DNA of 64,000 nt from Pseudomonas sp. SCA2728.1_7 (GTDB lineage: Bacteria > Pseudomonadota > Gammaproteobacteria > Pseudomonadales > Pseudomonadaceae), in the NCBI RefSeq assembly GCF_018138145.1, contig NZ_CP073104.1, positions 3,162,001-3,226,000 on the forward strand, read 5' to 3'. The position numbers were made by a program, and so were the translations under genes. Positions within the stretch are counted from its first letter, which is position 1, and each line of letters starts with the position of its first letter. A model generated the notes under the pieces. It searched no databases and was not told the DNA's origin. It worked only from the letters and a program-made list of their open reading frames with translations. Below are positions 1-8,969 of this stretch, piece after piece.

Positions 1-416
1 TGCATCACCTGATCCTGCCAGCCATCGTGCTCGGCACCATTCCGCTGGCGGTGATCGCGCGGATGACCCGTTCGTCGATGCTCGAAGTGCTGCGCGAAGA
101 CTACATCCGCACCGCCAAGGCCAAGGGCCTGTCGCCGTCGCGCGTGGTGTTCGTCCACGGTCTGCGCAACGCACTGATTCCGGTACTCACCGTGGTCGGC
201 CTGCAAGTCGGCACCCTGCTGGCCGGTGCAGTTCTGACCGAAACCATCTTCTCCTGGCCCGGCATCGGTAAATGGCTGATCGAAGCCATCGGCGCCCGGG
301 ACTACCCGGTTGTGCAAAACGGCATCCTGTTAATCGCCTGCCTGGTGATTCTGGTCAACTTCGTAGTGGATATCCTCTACGGCTTTGCCAACCCACGCAT
401 CCGTCATCAGCGCTGA
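1..416 (+). CDS. dppB: Dipeptide ABC transporter permease DppB (C-terminal part)
   Basis: Inner-membrane permease subunit of the dipeptide importer. The reading frame is already open at the left edge (first complete codon at base 3), so only about the last 137 residues are present. The permease contact loop is visible as EDYIRTAKAKGL, followed by hydrophobic segments and the conserved ending FANPRIRH. dppC starts 10 bases after the stop. The dppC-dppD-dppF series behind it fixes the identity as the first of the two permeases. The substrate-binding protein gene is expected upstream, outside the window. Peptide specificity cannot be read from the sequence; an oligopeptide permease of the same family is the alternative. 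Confidence 0.93.
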   Translation, partial: HHLILPAIVLGTIPLAVIARMTRSSMLEVLREDYIRTAKAKGLSPSRVVFVHGLRNALIPVLTVVGLQVGTLLAGAVLTETIFSWPGIGKWLIEAIGARDYPVVQNGILLIACLVILVNFVVDILYGFANPRIRHQR

Positions 417-426
417 GGTCCATACC

Positions 427-1350
427 ATGAGCACTCCAACATCCTCAGTAGCCACCGCCGCCAACGCGGATCAAAGCCTGCTGTACCCGTCACCGTACAA
501 AGAATTCTGGCAAGCCTTCTCCAAAAACAAAGGCGCGGTTGCCGGCCTGCTGTTCATGTTGCTGGTGATCTTCTGCGCACTGTTCGCGCCGTGGGTCGCG
601 CCGCACAACCCGAGCGAGCAATACCGCGACTTCCTGCTGACGCCGCCGGCGTGGCTCGAAGGCGGGCAGATGCAGTTCCTGCTCGGCACCGATGAACTCG
701 GTCGTGACCTGCTGTCGCGTCTGATCCAGGGCTCGCGCCTGTCGCTGCTGATCGGTTTGTCGTCGGTCGTGATGTCGCTGATTCCGGGGATCCTGCTGGG
801 TCTGTTCGCCGGTTTCTTCCCGAAAATGATCGGCCCGACCATCATGCGTCTGATGGACATCATGCTGGCCCTGCCGTCGCTGCTGCTGGCAGTGGCGATT
901 GTCGCCATCCTCGGCCCTGGCCTGATCAACACCGTGATCGCCATTGCGGTGGTGTCCTTGCCGTCCTACGTGCGTCTGACCCGCGCTGCGGTGATGGGCG
1001 AACTGAACCGCGACTACGTGACCGCCGCGCGCCTGGCCGGTGCCGGTCTGCCACGCCTGATGTTCATCACCGTGCTGCCGAACTGCATGGCGCCGCTGAT
1101 CGTGCAGGCGACCCTGAGCTTCTCTTCGGCGATTCTCGATGCCGCCGCACTGGGCTTCCTCGGCCTTGGCGTACAACCGCCAACCCCTGAGTGGGGCACC
1201 ATGCTCGCTTCGGCCCGCGACTACATCGAACGCGCCTGGTGGGTAGTGAGCCTGCCTGGTTTGACCATTTTGCTCAGCGTGCTGGCAATCAACTTGATGG
1301 GCGACGGTCTGCGCGATGCGCTCGACCCGAAACTCAAGAACGCCGCCTGA
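427..1350 (+). CDS. dppC: Dipeptide ABC transporter permease DppC
   Basis: Second inner-membrane permease of the dipeptide importer, 307 residues, normal for the family. The start chosen is the ATG at 427; the frame is open further upstream but that would overlap dppB. An N-terminal cytoplasmic stretch is followed by a membrane segment near residues 37-57, the family motif [13 protein letters not shown], several further hydrophobic helices and the ATPase-contact loop near [14 protein letters not shown]. The ending [11 protein letters not shown] is typical. It lies in a tight operon: dppD begins 10 bases downstream behind a GGAG ribosome-binding site. Confidence 0.95.
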   Translation: MSTPTSSVATAANADQSLLYPSPYKEFWQAFSKNKGAVAGLLFMLLVIFCALFAPWVAPHNPSEQYRDFLLTPPAWLEGGQMQFLLGTDELGRDLLSRLIQGSRLSLLIGLSSVVMSLIPGILLGLFAGFFPKMIGPTIMRLMDIMLALPSLLLAVAIVAILGPGLINTVIAIAVVSLPSYVRLTRAAVMGELNRDYVTAARLAGAGLPRLMFITVLPNCMAPLIVQATLSFSSAILDAAALGFLGLGVQPPTPEWGTMLASARDYIERAWWVVSLPGLTILLSVLAINLMGDGLRDALDPKLKNAA

Positions 1351-1360
1351 GGAGATTCCC

Positions 1361-2329
1361 ATGTCACTGTTAGAAATCAAGAATCTCAACGTTCGCTTCG
1401 GCGACAAGACCGCGACCCCAGTGGTCGATGGCCTCGACCTGAAAGTCGACAAAGGCGAAGTACTGGCCATCGTTGGCGAGTCGGGTTCGGGTAAATCCGT
1501 GACCATGATGGCGCTGATGGGCCTGATCGAGCATCCCGGCATCGTCACCGCTGACTCGCTCAGCTTTGACGGCAAGGACATGCTCAAGCTGAGCAACCGT
1601 CAGCGTCGGCAGATCGTCGGCAAAGACCTGTCGATGGTCTTTCAGGATCCGATGACCGCGCTGAACCCGAGCTACACCGTCGGTTTCCAGATCGAAGAAG
1701 TGCTGCGTCTGCACCTGAAAATGTCCGGCAAGCAAGCGCGCAAACGTGCGATCGAGCTGCTGGAAAAAGTTGAAATCCCGGGCGCCGCCAGCCGTATGGA
1801 TGCCTACCCCCATCAACTGTCCGGCGGTATGAGCCAGCGCGTCGCGATCGCCATGGCGATTGCCGGCGAGCCGAAACTGCTGATCGCCGACGAACCGACC
1901 ACGGCTTTGGACGTGACGATTCAGGCACAGATCATGGATCTGCTGCTGGCGTTGCAGAAAGAACAGAACATGGGCCTGGTGCTGATCACTCACGACCTCG
2001 CGGTCGTGGCTGAAACCGCCCAGCGCGTCTGCGTGATGTACGCAGGCCAGGCTGTTGAAGTCGGTCAGGTGCCGCAACTGTTCGACGTCCCGGCACACCC
2101 CTACAGCGAAGCGCTGCTCAAGGCGATTCCCGAGCACAGCCTCGGCGCCGCACGCCTGTCGACCCTGCCGGGCATCGTTCCGGGCCGCTACGACCGTCCG
2201 CAGGGTTGCCTGCTGTCGCCGCGCTGCCCGTACGTGCAGGACAGCTGCCGCGCGCAGCGTCCAGGCCTTGATCCGAAAAGCCACAGCCTCGCCCGCTGCT
2301 TCTTCCCGCTGAACCAGGAGGTGGCGTAA
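1361..2329 (+). CDS. dppD: Dipeptide ABC transporter ATP-binding protein DppD
   Basis: One of two ATPases that power dipeptide uptake, 322 residues. Walker A GESGSGKS lies near residues 39-46, the ABC signature LSGGMSQR near 158, and Walker B LLIADEP follows. The C-terminal extension is the oligopeptide/dipeptide type and carries a cysteine group ([14 protein letters not shown] and a later ARCFF); related Dpp ATPases hold an iron-sulfur cluster in this extension. The ATG at 1361 is preceded by GGAG. The stop shares one base with the dppF start (TAATG), which indicates translational coupling. Confidence 0.96.
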   Translation: MSLLEIKNLNVRFGDKTATPVVDGLDLKVDKGEVLAIVGESGSGKSVTMMALMGLIEHPGIVTADSLSFDGKDMLKLSNRQRRQIVGKDLSMVFQDPMTALNPSYTVGFQIEEVLRLHLKMSGKQARKRAIELLEKVEIPGAASRMDAYPHQLSGGMSQRVAIAMAIAGEPKLLIADEPTTALDVTIQAQIMDLLLALQKEQNMGLVLITHDLAVVAETAQRVCVMYAGQAVEVGQVPQLFDVPAHPYSEALLKAIPEHSLGAARLSTLPGIVPGRYDRPQGCLLSPRCPYVQDSCRAQRPGLDPKSHSLARCFFPLNQEVA

Positions 2330-3309
2330 TGGCCGTCGTACTTACCGCCCGCGACCTGACCCGTCACTATGAAGTCTCCCGTGGCCTGTTCAAGGGCCAC
2401 GCGACTGTACGCGCGCTGAATGGCGTGTCGTTCGAACTGGAAGCCGGCAAGACCCTCGCTGTTGTAGGCGAATCGGGCTGCGGCAAATCCACCCTCGCCC
2501 GTGCGTTGACGCTGATTGAAGATCCGTCGTCCGGCTCGCTGAAAATCGCCGGCCAGGAAGTCGCCGGCGCCGACAAGGCCCAGCGCAAGCAACTCCGCAA
2601 AGACGTGCAGATGGTGTTCCAAAGCCCGTACGCGTCGTTGAACCCACGGCAGAAAGTCGGTGACCAGCTCGGCGAGCCGCTGCTGATCAACACCAACCTG
2701 AGCGCTGCCGAACGTCGCGAGAAAGTCCAGGCGATGATGAAGCAGGTTGGCTTGCGTCCTGAGCATTACCAGCGCTATCCGCACATGTTCTCCGGCGGTC
2801 AGCGTCAGCGTATCGCCCTGGCTCGGGCGATGATGTTGCAACCGAAAGTGCTGGTGGCGGATGAACCGACTTCGGCATTGGACGTGTCGATTCAGGCGCA
2901 GGTGCTGAACCTGTTCATGGATCTGCAACAGGAGTTCAACACCGCGTACGTGTTCATCTCGCACAACCTCGCGGTGGTGCAACACGTGGCCGATGACGTG
3001 ATGGTGATGTACCTCGGTCGCCCGGTGGAGCTAGGTCCGAAGAACGATATTTACGAGCGTCCGCTGCACCCGTATACCCAGGCGCTGCTGTCGGCAACCC
3101 CGACCATTCACCCGGATCCGAACAAGCCGAAAATCAAGATCGTCGGCGAACTGCCTAACCCGCTGAACCCGCCGCCGGGCTGCGCTTTCCACAAGCGCTG
3201 CCCGTATGCGACCGAGCGTTGCAGCAGCGAAGAGCCGGCCTTGCGTCAGCTCGACAGCCGGCAGGTGGCTTGCCACTACGCCGAGCAGTTCCTCGACGGC
3301 GCGGCGTAA
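2329..3309 (+). CDS. dppF: Dipeptide ABC transporter ATP-binding protein DppF
   Basis: Partner ATPase of DppD, 326 residues. It shows Walker A GESGCGKS, signature FSGGQRQR, Walker B LVADEPTSALD, the switch histidine region FISHNLAVV, and a C-terminal cysteine group (CAFHKRCPYATERC). The two ATPases form a heterodimer under the DppB/DppC pore. The start overlaps the dppD stop by one base. The gene ends the operon: an intrinsic terminator begins three bases after the stop codon. Confidence 0.96.
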   Translation: MAVVLTARDLTRHYEVSRGLFKGHATVRALNGVSFELEAGKTLAVVGESGCGKSTLARALTLIEDPSSGSLKIAGQEVAGADKAQRKQLRKDVQMVFQSPYASLNPRQKVGDQLGEPLLINTNLSAAERREKVQAMMKQVGLRPEHYQRYPHMFSGGQRQRIALARAMMLQPKVLVADEPTSALDVSIQAQVLNLFMDLQQEFNTAYVFISHNLAVVQHVADDVMVMYLGRPVELGPKNDIYERPLHPYTQALLSATPTIHPDPNKPKIKIVGELPNPLNPPPGCAFHKRCPYATERCSSEEPALRQLDSRQVACHYAEQFLDGAA

Positions 3310-3311
3310 AA

Positions 3312-3340
3312 AAAAGCCCACGAAAACGTGGGCTTTTCCT
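3312..3340 (+). terminator. Terminator of the dpp operon
   Basis: An 11-bp perfect stem (AAAAGCCCACG paired with CGTGGGCTTTT) around an AAAA loop, with a T run on the 3' side, directly behind dppF. Confidence 0.92.
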
Positions 3341-3470
3341 GTTATTCAGTGGTCACTTTATTCCTGGCGAATTCCGGGACGAAGTGACTACTGCTGCCAG
3401 CTATAATCGCGAACAACTCACGACGGCTAATAGCGAGGTATACGCGCGGCCCACCATCAGAGAGCCGCAA

Positions 3471-3926
3471 TTACCCCACTTTGAAAGCCCCTTTTTCATC
3501 CAGCACTTTCTTATTACTTTGCTCAATTCCCTCAAACTCTCCGCGAGCCTCTACACTCTTCTCAACCGATCCATTGGACATGACAAACTTGGCGACAATT
3601 TCTACTATCTCAGACTCAGCATCGAACCGTTCAAAATTAATTTTTCCAGACTGCCCGTTGTATACGTTTTTTTCTTTATCTATAAAAACCGCGACAGCAG
3701 TCCCATCCTGCCCATATTGTTCAATAGGGTAGCTTTTACCTTGTGTTATCTCCGACGAGCGAACGAAAAACACTAGGTGTTCATCTTTGGTGCTGACGCC
3801 TTCAAACGTATACCCCTTGTCGGACGTATTTTTCTGAGCGGAAACATTTGTACTAGAGAAGCCCGACACTGAAGTCCCCGAGGCCTGCAACTTTCCTTCA
3901 GTCTTGGTTGTTTTATTACTCATCAT
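3471..3926 (-). CDS. Unrecognised 151-residue protein
   Basis: I do not recognise the family. The start (tandem ATG ATG at 3926/3923) has a good ribosome-binding site, GGAAAGGAA, five to eight bases upstream. The product is polar and rich in Ser, Lys and Glu, with no signal peptide or membrane helix. The first 35 residues look disordered (many S/T/N/K), and the rest alternates like a small beta-rich domain. Base composition is clearly more AT-rich than the neighbours and includes AAT and ATA codons uncommon in this genome, which suggests acquired DNA. A toxin-immunity or cargo-type protein is possible but nothing in the sequence shows it. Confidence 0.6.
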   Translation of the reverse strand: MMSNKTTKTEGKLQASGTSVSGFSSTNVSAQKNTSDKGYTFEGVSTKDEHLVFFVRSSEITQGKSYPIEQYGQDGTAVAVFIDKEKNVYNGQSGKINFERFDAESEIVEIVAKFVMSNGSVEKSVEARGEFEGIEQSNKKVLDEKGAFKVG

Positions 3927-4183
3927 GCGATTCCTTTCCGTTATTTAACAAAAGTGATTAACGAAACATATTTATAGGGGGCGCATGACGAAGCGTCTAC
4001 TGTCACTTCTGACAGGTGTACGAGATTAAATTGCGATAAGAAAAAAGCCTGACTTACAGAGAAGGCATAACTGGACATAAGTAGAGGATAAACGGCAAAA
4101 CCAAAGTTACGTTCGCGGAGGACTCTCCCTCCCCACTTCAACCAGACATCAGCAAGTGAGGAGCGATAAGTCCTTGTCCACAT

Positions 4184-4444
4184 CTAAGTCTGGCTATCCC
4201 CTTCGTCCGAATCATCAGTATCTGGCTCGTCAGTGGTCGAGTCGTCATCATCGGCGCTGCCGCCCTGCCCCTGATCGCCCGGCTCGGACTCGGACTTGGC
4301 GAGCATCAAGCCGCTATGCCCGACCTGGCCGTTGAACGCCTGGGAATCGTGATCCTCGCACTCGGCCCAGGCCGTCGCGGTGCCGAGGGACAGCATGACC
4401 ATCACTTTCAACAGCAATAAAACCCGTAGCAACCTGCTTTTCAT
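4184..4444 (-). CDS. Small secreted acidic protein, unknown function
   Basis: The ATG at 4444 is preferred over the one at 4456 because a GGAG ribosome-binding site lies just upstream of it; the product is then 86 residues. Residues 1-27 form a clear signal peptide (MKSRLLRVLLLLKV start, cleavage after ATAWA). The mature part is about 59 residues with one Cys. Its last 25 residues are almost all Asp, Glu, Ser, Thr and Gly (for example SADDDDSTTDEPDTDDSDEG), a low-complexity acidic tail that could bind cations. No family is recognised. It sits between the AT-rich patch and the MFS gene on the same strand. Confidence 0.55.
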   Translation of the reverse strand: MKSRLLRVLLLLKVMVMLSLGTATAWAECEDHDSQAFNGQVGHSGLMLAKSESEPGDQGQGGSADDDDSTTDEPDTDDSDEGDSQT

Positions 4445-4604
4445 AGCCGACTCCATCCATTTTCAGGTGAGACATTCGTGCCTGACTGGCGCTGTGTGAA
4501 ATCTAGTTCCGATCCATCGGGTTCACCAGATAGGACGCTAAGGAGCGGGCAGAAATGCCCTTCATGGAAAGACAGTTTTCGAATAATGCTCATAGCCGCA
4601 ACAG

Positions 4605-5801
4605 CTAAGGGCCGCCGCGTGATCGCGTGGCCTGCCACGTCAGCGGCATGGAAATCAACACCATCAGCGCACTCGCCAGCCACACACTGTGGCCCCCGAA
4701 TTGACCATACAACTGGCCACTAAGCACCGGTGACAACAGTGCACTAGCGCTCCAGCTCATAAAGAACAGGCCGAAGTACTGACCGCTTTTGCCACTCTGC
4801 GCAAACTGCATCGCCAGCACATTCAGCGGCGGCATGAAAAACGCCTCGCCCAGAGTCCAGATCACCGTCGACAGACAGACGAACGCCAACCCGGAACCGA
4901 ATGGCAACATGCCCAGTCCGCACGCCAGCAGCAAACTCCCCGCGAGCATTTGCCGCCGCGTGCCCCAACGCTCGCCCCAATGCGACAGCGGAATCTGCAG
5001 GGCAATCACCAGCAACGCATTGAGCCCGAACTGCCAGCCAATGGCCTCGGTGCTCAACTGATAGTAATCACGCAGATAGTTGCCCAGTGTGCTGTAGACC
5101 GTGTCGAACGCGATGCCAAGCACCGCAGTCGCCGCCAGTAACCAGAGGAACGGTTTGTCGCGATACGGCACCGCGGAACCTGCGTCATCCGTGAGTTTTT
5201 CGTCATTGATCAGCACCGGTCGCTGCCACGTGGTGCGAACAAACCAGAGCAGCGCCAACAACGTCATCGCCGCGCTGCCGAAAAACACCCAGCGAAAATC
5301 GGTCTGCGCCAACACCCCGCCCGCAACGCCGGCGGCCGCCATGCCGAGGTTGCGCGCCACCCGGCTCAAGGCCTGCGCACGCGAACGTTGAGTGACTTCG
5401 CAATATTCCATGATCAACCGCTGATGCAGGGTGCGAATAGCCCCGTCGATGGTTCCGCTGAGCAACAGCAATGCCGCCAGCAACGGCACCTGCGTCACCA
5501 GCCCCAGCAGAATCAGCACCCACACCGAAATAAAGAACAACGCCGCCGTCAGCCGCGCCGTGCGCACATGATCACTGAGCCAGCCCCCGAGCATCGAACC
5601 GACCAGCAAACCCGCGCCGTACGCCGAGAGCAACCAGCCAACCGTCTCGATCGCCAGCCCCATTTCCTGACGCAGGTACAACGCCATGAACAGCTTGACC
5701 ATGCTGCTCAAGCGATTGATGAACAACAGCGCCGCGAGCACCCAGGCCATTACGCTGAAATAGCCGTCCAGTCGTAGCAAGTGAGTCAGGCGACTCGTCA
5801 T
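4605..5801 (-). CDS. MFS transporter
   Basis: Major facilitator superfamily inner-membrane transporter, 398 residues with about twelve hydrophobic helices, normal for the family. The loop between helices 2 and 3 carries the MFS signature in the form GGWLSDHVRTAR, and a related GERWGTRRQ occurs at the start of the second half. The N-terminus (RLDGYFSVMAWVLAALLFINR) resembles drug or metabolite efflux members such as the MdtH/YdeE type, but the substrate cannot be inferred. Monocistronic; the region upstream is the repeat-rich gap. Confidence 0.85.
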   Translation of the reverse strand: MTSRLTHLLRLDGYFSVMAWVLAALLFINRLSSMVKLFMALYLRQEMGLAIETVGWLLSAYGAGLLVGSMLGGWLSDHVRTARLTAALFFISVWVLILLGLVTQVPLLAALLLLSGTIDGAIRTLHQRLIMEYCEVTQRSRAQALSRVARNLGMAAAGVAGGVLAQTDFRWVFFGSAAMTLLALLWFVRTTWQRPVLINDEKLTDDAGSAVPYRDKPFLWLLAATAVLGIAFDTVYSTLGNYLRDYYQLSTEAIGWQFGLNALLVIALQIPLSHWGERWGTRRQMLAGSLLLACGLGMLPFGSGLAFVCLSTVIWTLGEAFFMPPLNVLAMQFAQSGKSGQYFGLFFMSWSASALLSPVLSGQLYGQFGGHSVWLASALMVLISMPLTWQATRSRGGP

Positions 5802-5947
5802 TCCATTGACCTCTCAGAGCGACTTGGGTGGAGCTGGAACACTAACGGTCAGCAGGCTGGTTGTCGCGTTCAAGTACATCGAGATCACGAAAAACGGAGT
5901 CGTCCTACAGCCATTGCGCGCGATAAAACCGTGCCGAAGATCAACAG

Positions 5948-6380
5948 CCCCTCACCCTAACCCTCTCCCAGAGGTAGAGGGGACTGACCGAGGTGTTTGG
6001 GCGAGCTACGCCGACGTGAAATACCGAGTTGAACTCAGATTCTGAAACAGATCAAAAGCCCCTCACCCTAGCCCTCTCCCGGAGGGAGAGGGGACTGACC
6101 GAGGTGTTTGGCAGAGCTACGCCGACTTGAAATACCGAGTCGAACTCAGATTCTGAAACAGATCAAAAGCCCCACCCTAACCCTCTCCCGGAGGGAGAGG
6201 GGACTGACCGAGGTGTTTGGGCGAGCTACGCCGACGTGAAATACCGAGTCGAACTCAGATTCTGAAACAGATCAAAAGCCCCTCACCCTAGCCCTCTCCC
6301 GGAGGGAGAGGGGACTGACCGAGGTGTTTGGGAGAGTTACGCCGACTTGAAATACCGCGTTGAACTCAAATCTTGAAAAG
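5948..6380. repeat. Tandem array of ~111-bp units (about 4 copies)
   Basis: Four near-identical units begin at 5948, 6059, 6170 and 6279. Each opens with CCCCTCACCCTARCCCTCTC, followed by a GGGAGAGGGG palindrome partner, then GACTGACCGAGGTGTTTGG, a variable middle and CAGATCAAAAG. Unit three lacks two bases at its start, and unit four diverges at its end. An inverted copy of the opening motif (GGAGAGGGCTGGGGTGAGGG) closes the array at about 6426. Related single or double copies occur at 14350-14508 and 21240-21608. Confidence 0.93.
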
Positions 6381-6544
6381 CCCACAAATCGGCTCCCTCT
6401 CCTTGGGGAGAGGGCTGGGGTGAGGGGAAGCAACACCACAAATCCAAAGCCGACCACGCTGTGCTCCTCACCACTCAATAGGCCGAGTGTCAGCTCGCCT
6501 GCTCTTGATCTTGATCCACGGGCGACGTCGGAAGGCTGAGTGGA

Positions 6545-6649
6545 GGGATTGATCCGGGCGTGGAAGCGCAGCGACCGTTTGGCGCAGCCAAACACAGCGA
6601 GAGGAGGTGCAGCGAAGCAAACCGTAGGCGCTGCGCCCGGATCGATCCC
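6545..6649. repeat. Foldable intergenic element with 16-bp terminal stem
   Basis: GGGATTGATCCGGGCG (6545-6560) pairs with CGCCCGGATCGATCCC (6634-6649) with one mismatch, enclosing about 73 bases that contain an inner hairpin GTTTGG-CGCAG-CCAAAC. It looks like a dispersed intergenic element of fluorescent pseudomonads; the family assignment is from memory of similar sequences, not from a search. Confidence 0.55.
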
Positions 6650-6706
6650 GCAGCGAAGGAACCCCGAGCCCCAGCGAGCGGGCCGCACGCAGGAGCAAGC
6701 CTTTTG

Positions 6707-6752
6707 GGTTACCTTTTCGGCGTTTGGAAAAGGTGACCCGCCGTAAGGGCGG
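6707..6752. repeat. Hairpin element next to the 105-nt element
   Basis: GGTTACCTTTTC pairs with GAAAAGGTGACC (one mismatch), directly followed by a second small hairpin CCGCC-GTAAG-GGCGG. It is probably part of the same dispersed intergenic element as 6545-6649. Confidence 0.55.
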
Positions 6753-6838
6753 AACCCTAATCAGCAACACCCGCAGCAACGGATATACACCCAAAAACCC
6801 AATAGCATGGTCGGCCCAGAGGCCGCCAATACCAGGGC

Positions 6839-6876
6839 GAAAAAAAGCCCCCTAGGCATGCACCTAGAGGGCTTCG
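6839..6876 (-). terminator. Terminator of prfC
   Basis: On the minus strand, AGCCCTCTAGGTG loops through GCAT and pairs with CCTAGGGGGCT, followed by seven T residues. It lies 19 bases beyond the prfC stop. Confidence 0.88.
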
Positions 6877-6894
6877 GACAAACCAATTCAGAAC

Positions 6895-8478
6895 TTAATG
6901 ATGCTCACGCGTCGCACGGAATTTCACATCCGGCCAACGCTCTTCCATCAACGCAAGGTTAACCCGCGTCGGCGCCAGGTAAGTCAGGTGCCCCCCGCCA
7001 TCGACCGCCAGGTTCTCCACAGCCTTGTTAGAGAATTCCTCAAGCTTCTTCTTGTCACTGCATTCAATCCAGCGCGCGGAATACACAGTAATCGGCTCAT
7101 ACGAGCACTCAACCTTGTATTCCTCCTTCAAACGGCTGGCGACCACATCAAACTGCAGCACACCGACGGCGCCCAGAATGATGTCGTTGCTGCGCTCCGG
7201 GAAAAACACCTGCGTTGCACCCTCTTCGGCCAACTGCTGCAGACCCTGACGCAACTGCTTGGACTTCAGCGGATCACGCAGACGCACACGACGGAACAGC
7301 TCCGGGGCGAAGTGCGGGATACCGGTAAAGCCCAGGGCCTCACCTTCACTGAAGGTGTCGCCGATCTGGATGGTGCCGTGGTTGTGCAGACCGATGATGT
7401 CGCCGGCAAAGGCTTCTTCAAGCTGCTCACGCTCGGAGGAGAAGAACGTCAAGGCGTCGCCGATGCGCACGTCCTTGCCGGTGCGCACGTGGCGCATCTT
7501 CATGCCTTTCTCGTACTTGCCGGAGCAAATGCGCATGAAGGCGATGCGGTCGCGGTGTTTCGGGTCCATGTTCGCCTGGATCTTGAAGATGAAGCCCGAG
7601 AACTTCTCTTCCACCGGCTCGACGGTACGCTCGTTGGCGACACGGGCCAATGGACGCGGCGCCCAATCAACGACGGCGTCCAATACGTGGTCAACACCGA
7701 AGTTGCCCAAAGCAGTACCGAAGAACACCGGAGTCAACTGACCGTCGAGGAATTCCTGCTGGTTGAATTCGTGGCAGGCGCCCTGCACCAGTTCCAGCTG
7801 TTCGATGAAACGCTCGTACTCGTCGCCCAAATGCGCGCGGGCTTCGTCGGAGTCGAGCTTCTCGATGATCTTGGTTTCGGTGCGTTCGTGACCGTGACCG
7901 GCGGTGTAGACAATGATGTAGTCGTCAGCCAGGTGGTACACGCCCTTGAAGTCGCGGTAGCAACCAATCGGCCAGGTGATCGGCGCGGCCTTGATCTTCA
8001 GAACAGCTTCGATTTCGTCGAGCAGTTCGATCGGGTCGCGGATGTCACGGTCGAGTTTGTTGATGAAGCTGACGATCGGCGTGTCACGCAGACGGCAGAC
8101 GTCCATCAGCGCAATGGTCCGTGGCTCGACACCTTTACCGCCGTCGAGAACCATCAATGCCGAGTCCACCGCCGTCAGGGTGCGGTAAGTATCTTCGGAG
8201 AAGTCTTCGTGGCCCGGGGTGTCGAGCAGGTTGATCATGTGTTCGCGATACGGGAACTGCATGACCGACGTGGTAATGGAAATACCCCGTTGCTTCTCCA
8301 TCTCCATCCAGTCGGATGTCGCATGGCGATCGGATTTACGGGATTTCACCGTACCGGCCACTGCAATCGCCTTGCCCATCAACAGGAGCTTTTCGGTGAT
8401 CGTGGTTTTACCGGCATCGGGGTGGGAAATAATGGCGAAAGTGCGGCGTTTCGCGACTTCGGCGGCCTGGTTGGTCAT
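6895..8478 (-). CDS. prfC: Peptide chain release factor 3 (RF3)
   Basis: Translational GTPase that recycles RF1/RF2 from the ribosome after peptide release. The 527 residues match the family length. GTPase motifs are G1 HPDAGKTT near residue 20, G3 DTPGHEDF near 86 and G4 NKLD near 140; RF3-typical [12 protein letters not shown] follows. Domain II and the C-terminal RF3 domain are complete, ending in [15 protein letters not shown]. Single gene with its own terminator; the upstream region is the inverted-repeat gap. Confidence 0.98.
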   Translation of the reverse strand: MTNQAAEVAKRRTFAIISHPDAGKTTITEKLLLMGKAIAVAGTVKSRKSDRHATSDWMEMEKQRGISITTSVMQFPYREHMINLLDTPGHEDFSEDTYRTLTAVDSALMVLDGGKGVEPRTIALMDVCRLRDTPIVSFINKLDRDIRDPIELLDEIEAVLKIKAAPITWPIGCYRDFKGVYHLADDYIIVYTAGHGHERTETKIIEKLDSDEARAHLGDEYERFIEQLELVQGACHEFNQQEFLDGQLTPVFFGTALGNFGVDHVLDAVVDWAPRPLARVANERTVEPVEEKFSGFIFKIQANMDPKHRDRIAFMRICSGKYEKGMKMRHVRTGKDVRIGDALTFFSSEREQLEEAFAGDIIGLHNHGTIQIGDTFSEGEALGFTGIPHFAPELFRRVRLRDPLKSKQLRQGLQQLAEEGATQVFFPERSNDIILGAVGVLQFDVVASRLKEEYKVECSYEPITVYSARWIECSDKKKLEEFSNKAVENLAVDGGGHLTYLAPTRVNLALMEERWPDVKFRATREHH

Positions 8479-8969
8479 GGGAAATCGCCTGGCGGTGATT
8501 CAAAAAAGGGCCGCGATTATAGCCCAACTCGATGCAATAACCGAACCGTTGAGCACATTAAGGGTGGCCAAATGCTGCCGCAGATGGGAACCTTTTAAAG
8601 CACGGAGACGTCCATCCCCTGTTACGAATTTTCGTCAGGGGCTGAAAAATCAGCAAGTTAGCCTGACGAGGCTGCGCTCATGGCTCGCTTTCAGCCCCCT
8701 TTTGCGGCGCTGAAAAACGGCTACTTTTCGCGAACGACGCTCCCGGCAGCCAAGGCTTGGCTTGTGGCCGGGGTGGTCAATTTTGTTGGCTCAAATTCGG
8801 ATGCCAGAAGTTCATAGCCAAGGCGCTGTGACGAGTCATAGCTCGCTATGGCGAGGAACAGCAACGCAGGGTATGAACTTCTGGCGCCGAAGTTGGGCTA
8901 ACAAAATTGACCACCCCGGCCACTGAACACGGGACTGCGTTCGCCGACTACAAAAAAAGGAGTCCGCCT
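8479..8969. other. Intergenic region between prfC and the osmoprotectant operon
   Basis: No gene is supported. The region holds a short inverted pair (GGGGCTGAAA near 8638 with TTTCAGCCCC at 8689-8698), the 50-bp inverted-repeat element at 8766-8921, and the ribosome-binding site of the next gene. Promoters of both divergent genes must lie here but none is clear. Confidence 0.7.
8766..8921. repeat. Inverted-repeat element with ~50-bp arms (MITE-like)
   Basis: The left arm, 8766-8816, begins GGCCGGGGTGGTCAATTTTG and ends CCAGAAGTTCATA. The reverse complement of the right arm (8872-8921) matches it at all but about five positions. The 55-base core contains CGAGTCATAGCTCGCTATGG. No transposase gene is near and no clear target duplication was found, so a non-autonomous mobile element or a structured transcript are both possible. 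Confidence 0.75.

Larger units (their letters stand above)
5802..6894. other. Gene-free, repeat-rich intergenic region
   Basis: This 1.1-kb gap between the divergent-facing MFS gene and the 3' end of prfC contains no credible gene. It holds a tandem repeat array (5948-6380), the array's inverted terminal copy (to about 6426), a foldable 105-nt element (6545-6649), a second hairpin element (6707-6752) and the prfC terminator. Short open frames here run through repeat units and lack ribosome-binding sites. Confidence 0.8.

Noticed and set aside
3941..4183. 80-residue minus-strand open frame between the two orphan genes
   Set aside because: Its start lies next to the preceding stop without a ribosome-binding site, and the composition does not look like a folded domain. 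It could be a decayed gene but cannot be supported.
4605..5801. MFS gene and acidic peptide as a peptide-export pair
   Set aside because: Same strand and close, but nothing in either sequence links them and the peptide already has a Sec signal.
5806..6045. Short open frames in the repeat array
   Set aside because: They run through the 111-bp repeat units and have no initiation signal.
5948..6380. Possible CRISPR array
   Set aside because: Units are contiguous 111-bp tandem copies without unique spacers, and no cas genes are present.
8907..8969. Upstream TTG start for the first osmoprotectant permease
   Set aside because: It lies inside the inverted-repeat element and lacks a ribosome-binding site; GTG at 8970 has AAAGGAG.
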